This document shows, in pieces, positions 29,843 to 38,409 of a DNA stretch of 39,189 nucleotides. Below the pieces are notes generated by a model, which was not told the origin of the DNA, did no database searches, and saw only the letters and a list, made by a program, of their open reading frames with translations. Position 1 is the first letter of the stretch; each line of letters begins with the position of its first letter. A program made the translations under genes and the position numbers. The DNA is from Bradyrhizobium sp. (lineage in GTDB: Bacteria > Pseudomonadota > Alphaproteobacteria > Rhizobiales > Xanthobacteraceae): positions 1-39,189 of the forward strand of contig NZ_JAUYQU010000278.1 of assembly GCF_030697065.1 (NCBI RefSeq), written 5' to 3'.

Positions 29843-32047
29843 CTACACCTTCGCGTTCATATACGCCGGCAGCCAGCTCTCGAACGCGGCATCGAGCGCC
29901 TTCACCGAAACCGGCGCCTCGCCCGCGATCGCGATGGCGTCGCCGCCCGTGGTTCCGATCCGCGCGCACGGGATGTCCGCGCCCCGCATCTTGGCCAGCA
30001 CCAGGCCGGCCTCTGCTTCCGGCACCGTCACGATGTAGCGCGCCTGATCCTCGCCGAACCACCATGCATGCGGCACGATCGCGGCAGGCGCCGCCAGCAG
30101 CCGCGCGCCGATGCCGCCGGCGATCGCCATCTCGGCGAGCGCGATCAACAGCCCGCCGTCGGACAGATCATGCGCCGCGGTCGCGGTGCCGGCATGGATC
30201 ATGCCGCGCACCACGTCGCCGTTGCGCTTTTCGGCCGCAAGATCGACCGGCGGCGGCGCCCCCTCTTCGCGGCCGCAGATGTCGCGCAGATAGACCGATT
30301 GCCCGAGCCAGCCCTGGGTCTCGCCGATCAGCAGGATCGCCTCGCCCCCGGCCTTGAACGCCAGCGTCGCGGATCTGGTGAAATCGTCAAGCAGCCCGAC
30401 GCCGCCGATCGAGGGCGTCGGCAGGATGCCGCGGCCATTGGTCTCGTTGTAGAGCGACACGTTGCCGGACACGACCGGGAAGTCGAGCGCACGGCAGGCT
30501 TCGGCAATGCCCTTCAGGCAGCCGACGAACTGGCCCATGATCTCGGGCCGTTCCGGATTGCCGAAATTGAGATTGTCGGTGATCGCGAGCGGCCGGCCGC
30601 CGACCGCGGTGATGTTGCGCCAGGCTTCCGCCACCGCCTGCTTGCCGCCCTGATACGGATCGGCTTCGCAATAGCGCGGCGTGACGTCGACAGTCAGCGC
30701 CAGCCCCTTGGGCCCGTCCTGCACCCGCACCACGGCAGCGTCGCCGCCGGGACGCTGCGCGGTATTGCCGAGAATGACGTGATCGTATTGTTCCCAGACC
30801 CAGCGCTTCGAACACAGTTCGGGCGTCGCGATCAGCTTTTCCAATGCCGCAGCAATGCCGACCGGCGGCGTGACGTCGCGCGCATGAATGAGGGGAAGCG
30901 GCTGCGCCGGCACATGCGGCCGGTCGTACAGCGGCGCCTCGTCGCCGAGTTCCTTGATCGGCAAATCCGCCATCACCTCGCCGCCATGCCTGACGACAAA
31001 GCGCTTGCTCGGCGTGGTGTAGCCGACCACGGCGAAATCCAGCCCCCATTTGCGGAAGATCGCCTCGGCCTGTTTTTCCTTCTCGGGCTTCAGCACCATG
31101 AGCATGCGCTCCTGGCTTTCCGACAGCATCATCTCATAGGCGCTCATGCCGGTTTCCCGGGTCGGCACCGCATCGAGATCGAGATCGACGCCGAGATTGC
31201 CCTTGGCCCCCATCTCGACCGCGGAGGACGTCAGCCCCGCCGCGCCCATGTCCTGGATCGCGATCACGCAATCGGCAGCCATGATTTCGAGACAGGCTTC
31301 CAGCAACAGCTTTTCCGCGAAGGGATCGCCGACCTGAACCGTCGGGCGTTTGTCGGCGGAGTCCTCGTCGAATTCGGCGGACGCCATCGAGGCGCCGTGA
31401 ATGCCGTCGCGACCGGTCTTGGAGCCGAGATAGACGATCGGCATGTTCACGCCGGAAGCCGCCGCATAGAAAATCTTGTCGGTGTCGGCGAGCCCGACCG
31501 CCATCGCATTGACCAGGATGTTGCCGTCATAGCGGGTATGGAAACGCACCTGTCCGCCGACGGTCGGCACGCCGAAGGAATTGCCGTAGCCGCCGATCCC
31601 GGCGACCACGCCCGACACCAGATGCCGCGTCTTCGGATGTTCCGGCGCGCCGAAACTCAGCGCGTTGAGGCAGGCGATCGGACGCGCCCCCATCGTGAAC
31701 ACGTCGCGCAGAATGCCGCCTACCCCGGTGGCCGCGCCCTGATAGGGCTCGATGTAGCTCGGGTGGTTGTGGCTCTCCATCTTGAATACGACTGCCTGGC
31801 CGTCGCCGATGTCGATCACGCCGGCATTCTCGCCCGGCCCCTGGATCACCCACGGCGCCTTGGTCGGCAGTCCGCGCAGATGCAATCGCGAGGATTTGTA
31901 CGAGCAATGCTCGTTCCACATCGCCGAAAAGATCCCAAGCTCCGTGAAACTCGGCACCCGGCCGATCAGCTTGAGGATGCGCTCGTATTCGTCGGGCTTG
32001 AGGCCATGGCTGGCGACAAGTTCGGGGGTGATCTGCGGCTGGTTCAT
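29843..32047 (-). CDS. purL: Phosphoribosylformylglycinamidine synthase, large subunit (short form)
   Basis: PurL converts FGAR to FGAM using ATP and ammonia supplied by PurQ, with PurS as bridge. The 734-residue length is that of the short form, which needs separate PurS and PurQ, both encoded 3-4 kb upstream. Landmarks are [15 protein letters not shown] (H47), VQGPGEN-like [35 protein letters not shown] and [12 protein letters not shown]. The ATG at 32047 gives the standard [11 protein letters not shown] start; the frame open to 32434 is not homologous. A weak promoter candidate lies about 40 bp upstream. It is divergent from the thioesterase gene. Confidence 0.97.
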   Translation of the reverse strand: MNQPQITPELVASHGLKPDEYERILKLIGRVPSFTELGIFSAMWNEHCSYKSSRLHLRGLPTKAPWVIQGPGENAGVIDIGDGQAVVFKMESHNHPSYIEPYQGAATGVGGILRDVFTMGARPIACLNALSFGAPEHPKTRHLVSGVVAGIGGYGNSFGVPTVGGQVRFHTRYDGNILVNAMAVGLADTDKIFYAAASGVNMPIVYLGSKTGRDGIHGASMASAEFDEDSADKRPTVQVGDPFAEKLLLEACLEIMAADCVIAIQDMGAAGLTSSAVEMGAKGNLGVDLDLDAVPTRETGMSAYEMMLSESQERMLMVLKPEKEKQAEAIFRKWGLDFAVVGYTTPSKRFVVRHGGEVMADLPIKELGDEAPLYDRPHVPAQPLPLIHARDVTPPVGIAAALEKLIATPELCSKRWVWEQYDHVILGNTAQRPGGDAAVVRVQDGPKGLALTVDVTPRYCEADPYQGGKQAVAEAWRNITAVGGRPLAITDNLNFGNPERPEIMGQFVGCLKGIAEACRALDFPVVSGNVSLYNETNGRGILPTPSIGGVGLLDDFTRSATLAFKAGGEAILLIGETQGWLGQSVYLRDICGREEGAPPPVDLAAEKRNGDVVRGMIHAGTATAAHDLSDGGLLIALAEMAIAGGIGARLLAAPAAIVPHAWWFGEDQARYIVTVPEAEAGLVLAKMRGADIPCARIGTTGGDAIAIAGEAPVSVKALDAAFESWLPAYMNAKV

Positions 32048-32227
32048 GGGGCTCTTTGGGCGATGGAGGACCCTTATTAGGGAGATCGAAGGGGGTCGAA
32101 AAGGCCTTTTACGCGCATTTTCCCGCTGTCCATAGATTTGCGGGCGGTCCATGCGCTGGGGGCGTTTGCACATCGGGTGTGGATCGGATTTAAGACTCGA
32201 AAACCCGCAAATGAAGGGCCTTTTCCG

Positions 32228-32716
32228 TTGGACGACCTGACCAAATCCGCATTCCTCAACCGTCCCGATCTCCATGTCGAAACCGAGGGTGAATTCGCCG
32301 GCTGGCGTACCTGGACCCGCGACAACTACGAAACCCATAACGGGCCGTTCTGGCACCGGATGGAGGACGACGGCAGCGTGCGATGCGCGTTCAGGGTCGA
32401 GAAGAAGCACCTCAACGGCATGCGCAACGTCCATGGCGGCTGCTTCATGACATTCGCGGATTACTGCCTGTTCGCTCTTGCCACACCGGTGCTGCAGGGT
32501 CCGGGGGTGACCGTATCGTTCGGATGCGAGTTCATCGACGGCGCGCGCGAGGGCGAACTGGTCGAAGGCACCGGTGAGGTGATGCGGGCCGGCGGCTCGA
32601 TGATCTTCCTGCGCGGTCTGCTCAGATCCGGCGAGCGCACGCTGTTCACGTTTTCCGGGACCATCAAGCGGGTGAAATGGAAGCCGCCGGCCAAAGCAGG
32701 CAGCGTTGCCACCTAG
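32228..32716 (+). CDS. PaaI-type hotdog thioesterase
   Basis: The 162-residue single hotdog domain has the PaaI/YbgC-like active-site region [17 protein letters not shown] and the strand blocks [13 protein letters not shown] and [19 protein letters not shown]. The TTG at 32228 is the likely start, with AAGGG about nine bases upstream; the frame remains open to a TTG at 32138 without homology. It presumably hydrolyses acyl-CoA thioesters; the substrate is unknown. The following transporter gene overlaps its 3' end by 11 bp, so the two form an operon divergent from purL. Confidence 0.85.
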   Translation: MDDLTKSAFLNRPDLHVETEGEFAGWRTWTRDNYETHNGPFWHRMEDDGSVRCAFRVEKKHLNGMRNVHGGCFMTFADYCLFALATPVLQGPGVTVSFGCEFIDGAREGELVEGTGEVMRAGGSMIFLRGLLRSGERTLFTFSGTIKRVKWKPPAKAGSVAT

Positions 32717-33707
32717 CAGCGCAGAGATCAGGCGCGCGGCGCCCGCGCGACCGGCCGATCCACCCGGCCCTCCACGGGCCCGCGGCTGGCGCGACTACGC
32801 GCTGCTGCTGGCGCTGGCCTGCTGCTGGAGTTCGACCTATCCGCTGACCAAGATCGGTCTCGGCTCGATCCCGCCGGTTACATTCATCTCGGCCCGGTCG
32901 CTGATCGCGGCTTTCTTCCTGATCGCCATCCTGTATGCCCGCGGCTTGCGTATCCCTCGCGATGCCAGGGCCTGGAAGCTGTTCGCGCAGCAACAGACCA
33001 TCAATTCCACGATTCCGTTCCTGATGATCACCTGGGCGCAGCAATATGTGGCGGCGGCGCCGACCGTGGTGCTGGCCTCCACCACGCCGATCTTCGCGTT
33101 CCTGATCACCTGGGGCATCACGCGGCACGAGCCGGCCACGCTTTTGAAACTGGCCGGCGCGGCGCTCGGGCTCGCCGGCACCGCCGTGATCATCGGCCTC
33201 GATGCGCTGGGCGGCCTCGGCGGCAATATCTTCGCCGAACTGGTGATCCTGCTCGCCACCGTCTCCTTCGCCTGCGCCACGATCTTCGGGTTGCGGCTGA
33301 CCGAGTATGACCCCATGGTGGTGGCGGCGGGCTCGCTGCTGTTCGGCGGCCTGCTGCTGCTGCCGGTGGCGCTGGTCGTCGACCATCCCTGGACCTTGCG
33401 GCCGACCACCGAGGCGCTGGTCGCCACTGTCACGATGGGGATTTTCTCCAGCGCGTTCGGGCTGATGCTGTTCTACATGTGCCTTTCGCGGCTCGGCACG
33501 CTCACCACCAACGCTCAGGGCTATCTGCGCATTCCCATCGGCGTCGGCCTGTCGGTCGTGCTGCTCGGCGAAACCGTGCCGTCCAACCTGGCGCTCGGCC
33601 TCGTTCTCGTGATGGCTGGCGTCGCCGCGATGACCATCCCGGGCGACAGCTACGGACGCTGGATCAGCCGGTTTCGCGGCAAGCCGGGGCCACCCCCGGC
33701 AACATGA
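32706..33707 (+). CDS. EamA/DMT family transporter
   Basis: The 333-residue inner-membrane protein has ten predicted hydrophobic segments in two five-helix EamA repeats: the first begins near [20 protein letters not shown], the second near [20 protein letters not shown]. These drug/metabolite transporters export amino acids, nucleotides or other small molecules. The start is a TTG at 32706, inside the thioesterase 3' end, implying translational coupling. The N-terminal 25 residues are Pro/Arg-rich and cytosolic. The substrate is not predictable from sequence. Confidence 0.92.
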   Translation: MPPSSAEIRRAAPARPADPPGPPRARGWRDYALLLALACCWSSTYPLTKIGLGSIPPVTFISARSLIAAFFLIAILYARGLRIPRDARAWKLFAQQQTINSTIPFLMITWAQQYVAAAPTVVLASTTPIFAFLITWGITRHEPATLLKLAGAALGLAGTAVIIGLDALGGLGGNIFAELVILLATVSFACATIFGLRLTEYDPMVVAAGSLLFGGLLLLPVALVVDHPWTLRPTTEALVATVTMGIFSSAFGLMLFYMCLSRLGTLTTNAQGYLRIPIGVGLSVVLLGETVPSNLALGLVLVMAGVAAMTIPGDSYGRWISRFRGKPGPPPAT

Positions 33708-33783
33708 ACGAAACGCAGCATCGCGATTTGAATCAGTTGCCGTCTGAGACGCGAGCTCCTAATTTCCCCGGCCGGAGAAGGTC

Positions 33784-34269
33784 ATGAGCACATTCCCGAT
33801 CGAGGGCGGCTGCACCTGCAGGACGGTACGCTACCGCATGACGTCGCCGCCCCTCATCGTTCACTGCTGCCATTGCCGTTGGTGCCAGCGCGACGGCGGC
33901 GCGTCGTTTGCGCTCAATGCCATGATCGAGGCTGAACGGGTCGAACTGCTGTCGGGCGAGCCCGATATCATCGTGACGCCTTCGCTCAGCGGCAAGGGCC
34001 AGAGGATCTCGCGATGTCCGAAATGCCGTATCGCGGTCTGGAGCAACTACGCGGGTTCAGGCGACCGCTTCCGATTCGTTCGCGTGGGCACGCTCGATAC
34101 GCCGGATGCGCTGCCGCCGGACGTGCACATTTTCACGATGTCGAAGCAGCCATGGGTCGTACTGGCTCCCGATGTGCCCGCCGTTGAGGCGTTTTATGAC
34201 CGGGAAAAGCTCTGGCCGGAAGCAAGCCTCGCGCGGTGGCGGGCGGCGCGCAGCACCGGCGTCGGTTAG
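33784..34269 (+). CDS. GFA family zinc protein (CENP-V/GFA domain)
   Basis: The 161-residue protein has the GFA (glutathione-dependent formaldehyde-activating enzyme-like) fold. It shows cysteine pairs for two zinc sites: GGCTCRTVRY, HCCHCRWCQRDGG and SRCPKCRIAVWSNY. The ATG at 33784 follows GGAGAAGG. The family name comes from Gfa proteins, but most members are not shown to act on S-hydroxymethylglutathione, so the reaction here is open. It lies 76 bp after the EamA gene on the same strand and could be the last gene of that unit. Confidence 0.92.
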   Translation: MSTFPIEGGCTCRTVRYRMTSPPLIVHCCHCRWCQRDGGASFALNAMIEAERVELLSGEPDIIVTPSLSGKGQRISRCPKCRIAVWSNYAGSGDRFRFVRVGTLDTPDALPPDVHIFTMSKQPWVVLAPDVPAVEAFYDREKLWPEASLARWRAARSTGVG

Positions 34270-34281
34270 AGCAACACCGTC

Positions 34282-34402
34282 ACCTCTCCCTTCGGGAGAG
34301 GTCGGCGCGTAGCGCCGGGTGAGGGGGTACGGTCTTTCGTTAGATTAGCACCCCCTCACCCGATTTGCTGCGCAAATCGACCTCCCCCCGCTGGGGAGAG
34401 GT
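34282..34402. repeat. Compound palindromic repeat between GFA gene and purQ
   Basis: The outer arms ACCTCTCCC and GGGAGAGGT bound an element with sub-hairpins ACCTCTCC-CTTCG-GGAGAGGT, GGGTGAGGGGGT/ACCCCCTCACCC and GATTTGCTGCGCAAATC. It lies between the convergent GFA and purQ stops, and the first hairpin begins 13 bp after the GFA stop. It is probably a bidirectional terminator or another dispersed repeat family. Confidence 0.85.
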
Positions 34403-34495
34403 AAACAGCACTTCGCCTGCAAAGGATTTAACCCGGCATCAACTCGCTCTGGCCGGCGAAGCCGACGGACGATCAGCCGACGGCGAGGGAAAACC

Positions 34496-35197
34496 TTACG
34501 CCGCGCGCTCCAGATGCGCCACGAGGCCGGCGAACAGGCCACGGCCGTCGGTGCAGCCCATAATGTCTTCGACGTGGTTTTCCGGATGCGGCATCATGCC
34601 GAGCACGTTGCCGCGCTCATTGACGATGCCTGCGATCGACTGCGCCGCGCCGTTGATGTTGGACGCTTCGTCGACGATGCCCTCGGCGGAGCAGTAGCGA
34701 TAGAGCACACGGCCCTCGCCTTCGAGCCGCTTCAGCGTCTCTTCGTCCGCCTCGTAATTGCCCTCGCCATGGGCGACCGGCACGCGGATCACCTGCCCGG
34801 CATTGTAGCCGCGGGTGAACGGCGTATCCGAACGCTCGACCCGCAGATGCACGTCATGGCAGATGAATTTCATCCGCGCATTGCGCATCAGCACGCCGGG
34901 CAGCAGGCCGGCTTCGCAGAGGATCTGAAAACCGTTGCAGACCCCGAGCACGAGACCGCCGCCGGCGGCGAAATCCCGCACCGCGTCCATGACGGGCGCG
35001 CGCGCGGCAATGGCGCCGCAGCGCAGATAATCGCCATAGGAAAACCCGCCGGGCACCACCACGAGATCGGTACCCCTGGGCAGCGCGGTCTCGGCATGCC
35101 AGACCATCGCAGGTTCATGCCCCGATGCGAGCTTCAGCGCGCGCGCCATGTCGCGCTCGCGATTGATTCCGGGAAAGACGAGAATGGCGGATTTCAT
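34496..35197 (-). CDS. purQ: Phosphoribosylformylglycinamidine synthase, glutaminase subunit
   Basis: PurQ releases ammonia from glutamine and channels it to PurL. The 233-residue class I glutamine amidotransferase has the catalytic C87 in [11 protein letters not shown] and the His-Glu pair H204/E206 in MMPHPENH. It begins [16 protein letters not shown] with [12 protein letters not shown] downstream. It lies seven bases after the purS stop, in an operon order purC-purS-purQ. Unlike in many rhizobia, purL is not immediately next; it is 2.4 kb further on. Confidence 0.97.
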   Translation of the reverse strand: MKSAILVFPGINRERDMARALKLASGHEPAMVWHAETALPRGTDLVVVPGGFSYGDYLRCGAIAARAPVMDAVRDFAAGGGLVLGVCNGFQILCEAGLLPGVLMRNARMKFICHDVHLRVERSDTPFTRGYNAGQVIRVPVAHGEGNYEADEETLKRLEGEGRVLYRYCSAEGIVDEASNINGAAQSIAGIVNERGNVLGMMPHPENHVEDIMGCTDGRGLFAGLVAHLERAA

Positions 35198-35204
35198 CGG
35201 CGAT

Positions 35205-35447
35205 CTAGCTCAGAACTTCAACCCGGTAATTCTCGATCACGGTGTTCGCCAAGAGCTTGTCGGCGGCGTCTTTCAACGCCGCCTCGGCTTTGGCCTTGTC
35301 GGAACCCGCGATTTCGATGTCGAACACCTTGCCCTGGCGCACGCTGGCGACGCCATCGACGCCGAGCGATTTCAGCGCGCCTTCGATGGCCTTGCCCTGC
35401 GGGTCGAGAATGCCGGATTTCAGTGTAACGGTGACGCGCGCTTTCAC
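35205..35447 (-). CDS. purS: Phosphoribosylformylglycinamidine synthase subunit PurS
   Basis: PurS is the 80-residue bridging subunit of the PurL-PurQ-PurS complex. It starts with a GTG at 35447 ([20 protein letters not shown]) and shows [20 protein letters not shown] and the C-terminal [15 protein letters not shown]. Longer in-frame extension upstream runs into purC sequence in another frame and was rejected. It lies eight bases from the purC stop and seven from the purQ start, so the three genes are tightly coupled. Confidence 0.97.
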   Translation of the reverse strand: MKARVTVTLKSGILDPQGKAIEGALKSLGVDGVASVRQGKVFDIEIAGSDKAKAEAALKDAADKLLANTVIENYRVEVLS

Positions 35448-35455
35448 TTGCAACC

Positions 35456-36223
35456 TCAGCTCTTGACCAGCACCGGACCCGAGCCCATCGGCCGCTCGTT
35501 CTCCGTCAGGATGCCCAGACGCCTGGCGACCTCGGTATAGGCCTCGAGCACGCCGCCGAGATCCCTGCGGAAGCGGTCCTTGTCGAGCTTCTCGTTCGAC
35601 TTGACGTCCCACAGCCGGCACGAATCGGGCGAGATCTCGTCGGCGACGATGATTCGCATCATGTCGTTTTCGAACAGCCGGCCGCATTCCATCTTGAAAT
35701 CGACCAGACGGATGCCGATGCCGAGAAACAGCCCGGTGAGGAAGTCGTTGACGCGGATCGCCAGCGCCATGATGTCGTCGATTTCCTGCGGCGTGGCCCA
35801 GCCGAACGCGGTGATGTGCTCCTCGGAGACCATGGGGTCGTTGAGCTGGTCGTTCTTGTAGTAGAACTCGATGATCGAGCGCGGCAGCTGGGTACCTTCC
35901 TCGATACCGAGACGCTGCGACAGCGATCCCGCCGCCACATTCCGCACCACGACCTCCAGCGGCACGATCTCGACCTCGCGAATCAGCTGTTCGCGCATGT
36001 TGAGGCGGCGGATGAAATGGGTCGGCACCCCGATGTCGTTGAGGTGCTGGAACAGGTACTCCGAAATCCGGTTGTTGAGGACGCCCTTGCCCTCGATCAC
36101 CTGGTGTTTCTTGGCATTGAACGCGGTCGCATCGTCCTTGAAGTGCTGGATCAGGGTTCCCGGCTCCGGGCCTTCGTAAAGGACCTTGGCCTTGCCCTCA
36201 TAAATGCGGCGTCGACGGCTCAT
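35456..36223 (-). CDS. purC: SAICAR synthetase
   Basis: PurC ligates aspartate to CAIR with ATP to form SAICAR, the substrate of PurB. The 255-residue protein begins [21 protein letters not shown] and contains [27 protein letters not shown] and [14 protein letters not shown], all standard. The start at 36223 matches the family. The in-frame ATG at 36253 would add ten residues and has GGAG 12 bases upstream, so it cannot be excluded. It is the first gene of purC-purS-purQ and is divergent from the zeta-subunit gene. Confidence 0.96.
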   Translation of the reverse strand: MSRRRRIYEGKAKVLYEGPEPGTLIQHFKDDATAFNAKKHQVIEGKGVLNNRISEYLFQHLNDIGVPTHFIRRLNMREQLIREVEIVPLEVVVRNVAAGSLSQRLGIEEGTQLPRSIIEFYYKNDQLNDPMVSEEHITAFGWATPQEIDDIMALAIRVNDFLTGLFLGIGIRLVDFKMECGRLFENDMMRIIVADEISPDSCRLWDVKSNEKLDKDRFRRDLGGVLEAYTEVARRLGILTENERPMGSGPVLVKS

Positions 36224-36352
36224 TGGGATGTACCGTGTGTTGTTGAAATCCATGAATTTGGTGTGCTCCGGATGACAAGGGATTGCGACCCACGACGGAG
36301 CTGCCGTGAAGGCCAGGAACGGGAAACAGAACGGGAACCGGGCCTCATGCCC

Positions 36353-36381
36353 AACCTATCCGATTGGTCTATCGAGTACAA
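36353..36381 (-). promoter_or_regulatory. Candidate promoter of purC-purS-purQ
   Basis: On the minus strand TTGTAC (36376-36381), a 17-base spacer and TAGGTT (36353-36358) lie about 130 bp upstream of purC. An inverted repeat CGATTG (36361-36366)/CAATCG (36379-36384) overlaps the spacer and -35, which would suit a repressor site. Confidence 0.4.
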
Positions 36382-36437
36382 TCGATCCGGCCCCTTCGGG
36401 GCGAGTTTTACCCCCTCCGCCTGCGGCTTAACGCCGG

Positions 36438-36466
36438 TTGTCTTAACCATCGGCTCCCGTTATCTA
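36438..36466 (+). promoter_or_regulatory. Candidate promoter of the zeta-subunit gene
   Basis: TTGTCT (36438-36443), a 17-base spacer and TATCTA (36461-36466) lie 64 bp upstream of the ATG at 36530. Both boxes are good matches for an alphaproteobacterial housekeeping promoter. Confidence 0.5.
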
Positions 36467-36529
36467 GGCGCCCGAGAGGGCGGCCGCAACGAGGCCGCGT
36501 CACCATTTGGCAGGGACCGGAACCGGATC

Positions 36530-36853
36530 ATGAGCACATTCGACAAGCGTCAAGAAGGTTTCGAGAAGAAATACGCCCTCGACGAGGAGCAGAAGTTCAA
36601 GGCCGAGGCCCGGCGCAACAAGCTGCTCGGATTATGGGCAGCGGAAAAGCTCGGAATGTCAGCCGATGAGGCCGCGGCCTACGCCAAGGAAGTGGTCGCC
36701 TCCGATTTCGAGGAATCCGGCGATGCCGACGTGGTCCGCAAGGTTCTGGGCGATCTGACCGCCAAGGGCGTCGCCATGGCCGAGCCGGAGCTTCGGGTGA
36801 AGATGGACGAACTGATGGCGATGGCCGTCGTGCAGGTGAAGGCGGGAACGTAA
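36530..36853 (+). CDS. DUF1476 protein, F1Fo-ATPase zeta inhibitor subunit
   Basis: The 107-residue helical, highly charged protein begins STFDKRQEGFEKKYALDEEQ and continues with EARRNKLLGLWAAEKLG, the DUF1476 family pattern. In Paracoccus denitrificans this family is the zeta subunit, which binds F1 and blocks ATP hydrolysis through its N-terminal segment. Assignment here is by family. The start at 36530 excludes a long upstream frame that is a shadow of purC. It has its own promoter candidate and is convergent with cynS across a palindromic repeat; no atp genes lie nearby. Confidence 0.93.
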   Translation: MSTFDKRQEGFEKKYALDEEQKFKAEARRNKLLGLWAAEKLGMSADEAAAYAKEVVASDFEESGDADVVRKVLGDLTAKGVAMAEPELRVKMDELMAMAVVQVKAGT

Positions 36854-36860
36854 GGTTCTT

Positions 36861-36960
36861 CGTCATTCCGGGGCGCGCAGAGCGCGAACCCGGAATCTCG
36901 AGATAATGATTACGACCTCTGGATTCCGGGTCTGGTCCTTCGGACCATCCCGGAATGACG
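36861..36960. repeat. Palindromic intergenic repeat, family 1 copy D with internal insertion
   Basis: It has the same CGTCATTCCGGG...CCCGGAATGACG ends as copies A and C. It carries about 20 extra bases (ATAATGATTACGACCTCTGG, 36903-36922) right after the central CTCGAG, where the other copies go directly to ATTCCGG. It lies between the convergent zeta-subunit and cynS stops. Confidence 0.92.
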
Positions 36961-36985
36961 TGGCTGTCGCTTCGCGACGGAAACC

Positions 36986-37474
36986 TCACCCCTCCTTGAA
37001 ACCATACTCCGGCACGTTGCCGCTGGCGCCGTAATATTTGTACGGCAGGAATTTGCCCGACATCGTGATCTTGACGCGGTCGCCCTTGGGATTGGCGACG
37101 CGCTCCATCGCCATGTCGAAATCGATCGCCGACATGATGCCGTCGCCGAACTCTTCCTCGATCAGCGCCTTCCAGGCCGGGCCGTTGACCATCACCATTT
37201 CGTAGAAGCGATAGATCAGCGGATCGGTCGGCGGCATCGGCGTGCCGTCGCCGCGCATCGGCACCTCGTTCAGCATCGCGGCCTCGGACTTCGAAAGCCC
37301 GAACAGTTCGGCCGCATTGGCCGCCTGCGGCTTCGTCAGCTTCATCTGGCCGAGGATGGCGCCGACGATCAGCACTTCCGAGTAGCCGCCGATCTTTTCG
37401 CAGATCTGCTTCCAGCTCCATTCCTTCTCGCGCTTGATGTCGAGCAGCTTTTCCGTCAGGTCGGATCGTTTCAT
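36986..37474 (-). CDS. cynS: Cyanase (cyanate hydratase)
   Basis: Cyanase decomposes cyanate with bicarbonate to ammonia and carbon dioxide. The 162-residue protein has the N-terminal helix-turn-helix-like domain (residues 1-75) and the catalytic domain with R89 and E92 in DPLIYRFYEMV and S115 in GIMSAIDFDM, equivalent to the E. coli Arg-Glu-Ser triad. The C-terminus GKFLPYKYYG is typical. It lies 19 bp after the ABC ATPase gene on the same strand, so the transporter and enzyme form one operon for cyanate use and detoxification. Confidence 0.97.
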   Translation of the reverse strand: MKRSDLTEKLLDIKREKEWSWKQICEKIGGYSEVLIVGAILGQMKLTKPQAANAAELFGLSKSEAAMLNEVPMRGDGTPMPPTDPLIYRFYEMVMVNGPAWKALIEEEFGDGIMSAIDFDMAMERVANPKGDRVKITMSGKFLPYKYYGASGNVPEYGFKEG

Positions 37475-37493
37475 GTCAGTCTCCTTTTGATAG

Positions 37494-38405
37494 CTAGCGC
37501 GCGATGGTCTGCGCCGGATGGGTTTCGACCGCCCGCGGCGCCGCGACGATGGTCGGCTCGCTCACGCCGATCTTCACCACCGGCACGTTGCGCGGGTCAT
37601 GGCCGGGCACGTCCGTCGCAAAGGTCTTGCTGCGGCTGACCAGGAAATCGACGATGTGGTTGCGCACCGCGTAGTAATAGGGATGGCGGTGCAAATCGGT
37701 GCGTCCGCGATCCTTCGGCAGCGGATTTTCCACGATCTCGGCCAGCACGGCGCCGGGGCCGTTGGTCATCAGGAAGATCTTGTCGGCGAGATAGATCGCC
37801 TCGTCGACGTCGTGGGTGATCATGAACGCGGTCTGCCCGGTGGTCAGGCAGATGCGGCGGACCTCGTCCTGCAGCGTGCCGCGGGTCAGCGCGTCGAGCG
37901 CCGAGAACGGCTCGTCCATCAGCATGATCTTCGGCGTGATCGAGAGCGCACGGGCAATGCCGACGCGCTGCTTCATGCCGCCGGAGAGTTCCGACGGCCG
38001 CTTGTGCTCGGCGCCGGTCAGGCCGACGAGATCGATGAAGGTCTGGGCGTGGGCTTTCACTCTGGCGCGGTCCCAGTCGCGCCATTTCGAGGTCACGGCA
38101 TAGGCGACGTTGCCGAGCACGGTGCGCCACGGCAGCAGCGCATGGCTCTGGAAGATCACGGCGCGGTCGAGGCTGGTGCCCTCGATCGCCTGGCCGTCGA
38201 CGATCACGGTGCCTTCGCTGGGCTCGTCGAGCCCGGCGAGGATGTTCAGCACCGTGGTCTTGCCGCAGCCGGAATGACCGATCACGCAGCCGAACTCGCC
38301 GCGCGCCATCGACAGCCAGAGATTTTCGAACACCGCGATCTCGCCGCCCGATGCGCCGGGATAGCGCTTGGCGATCGCCTCGATGGAGATGAACTTGTCG
38401 GTCAT
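37494..38405 (-). CDS. ABC transporter ATPase, nitrate/cyanate type
   Basis: The 303-residue ATPase of the NrtD/CynD/SsuB/TauB family shows Walker A GHSGCGKTT (43-51), signature LSGGMKQRVGIARAL (from 140), Walker B MLMDEPFSALD (161-171) and switch His H198 in ITHDVDEA. The C-terminal about 60 residues extend past the normal ATPase core, as in NrtD/CynD. Its location directly upstream of cynS indicates cyanate import; nitrate or a related anion is an alternative. The start is four bases after the permease stop. Confidence 0.94.
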   Translation of the reverse strand: MTDKFISIEAIAKRYPGASGGEIAVFENLWLSMARGEFGCVIGHSGCGKTTVLNILAGLDEPSEGTVIVDGQAIEGTSLDRAVIFQSHALLPWRTVLGNVAYAVTSKWRDWDRARVKAHAQTFIDLVGLTGAEHKRPSELSGGMKQRVGIARALSITPKIMLMDEPFSALDALTRGTLQDEVRRICLTTGQTAFMITHDVDEAIYLADKIFLMTNGPGAVLAEIVENPLPKDRGRTDLHRHPYYYAVRNHIVDFLVSRSKTFATDVPGHDPRNVPVVKIGVSEPTIVAAPRAVETHPAQTIAR

Positions 38406-38409
38406 CGCA

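Noticed and set aside
29606..32080. 824-codon plus-strand open frame opposite purL
   Set aside because: It is an antisense shadow of the purL coding region, Arg/His-rich and without motifs. It also spans an intergenic repeat and the 3' end of another gene.
35816..36529. Long N-terminal extension of the DUF1476 protein
   Set aside because: It overlaps purC in antisense, and the family is only about 105 residues, fitting the ATG at 36530.
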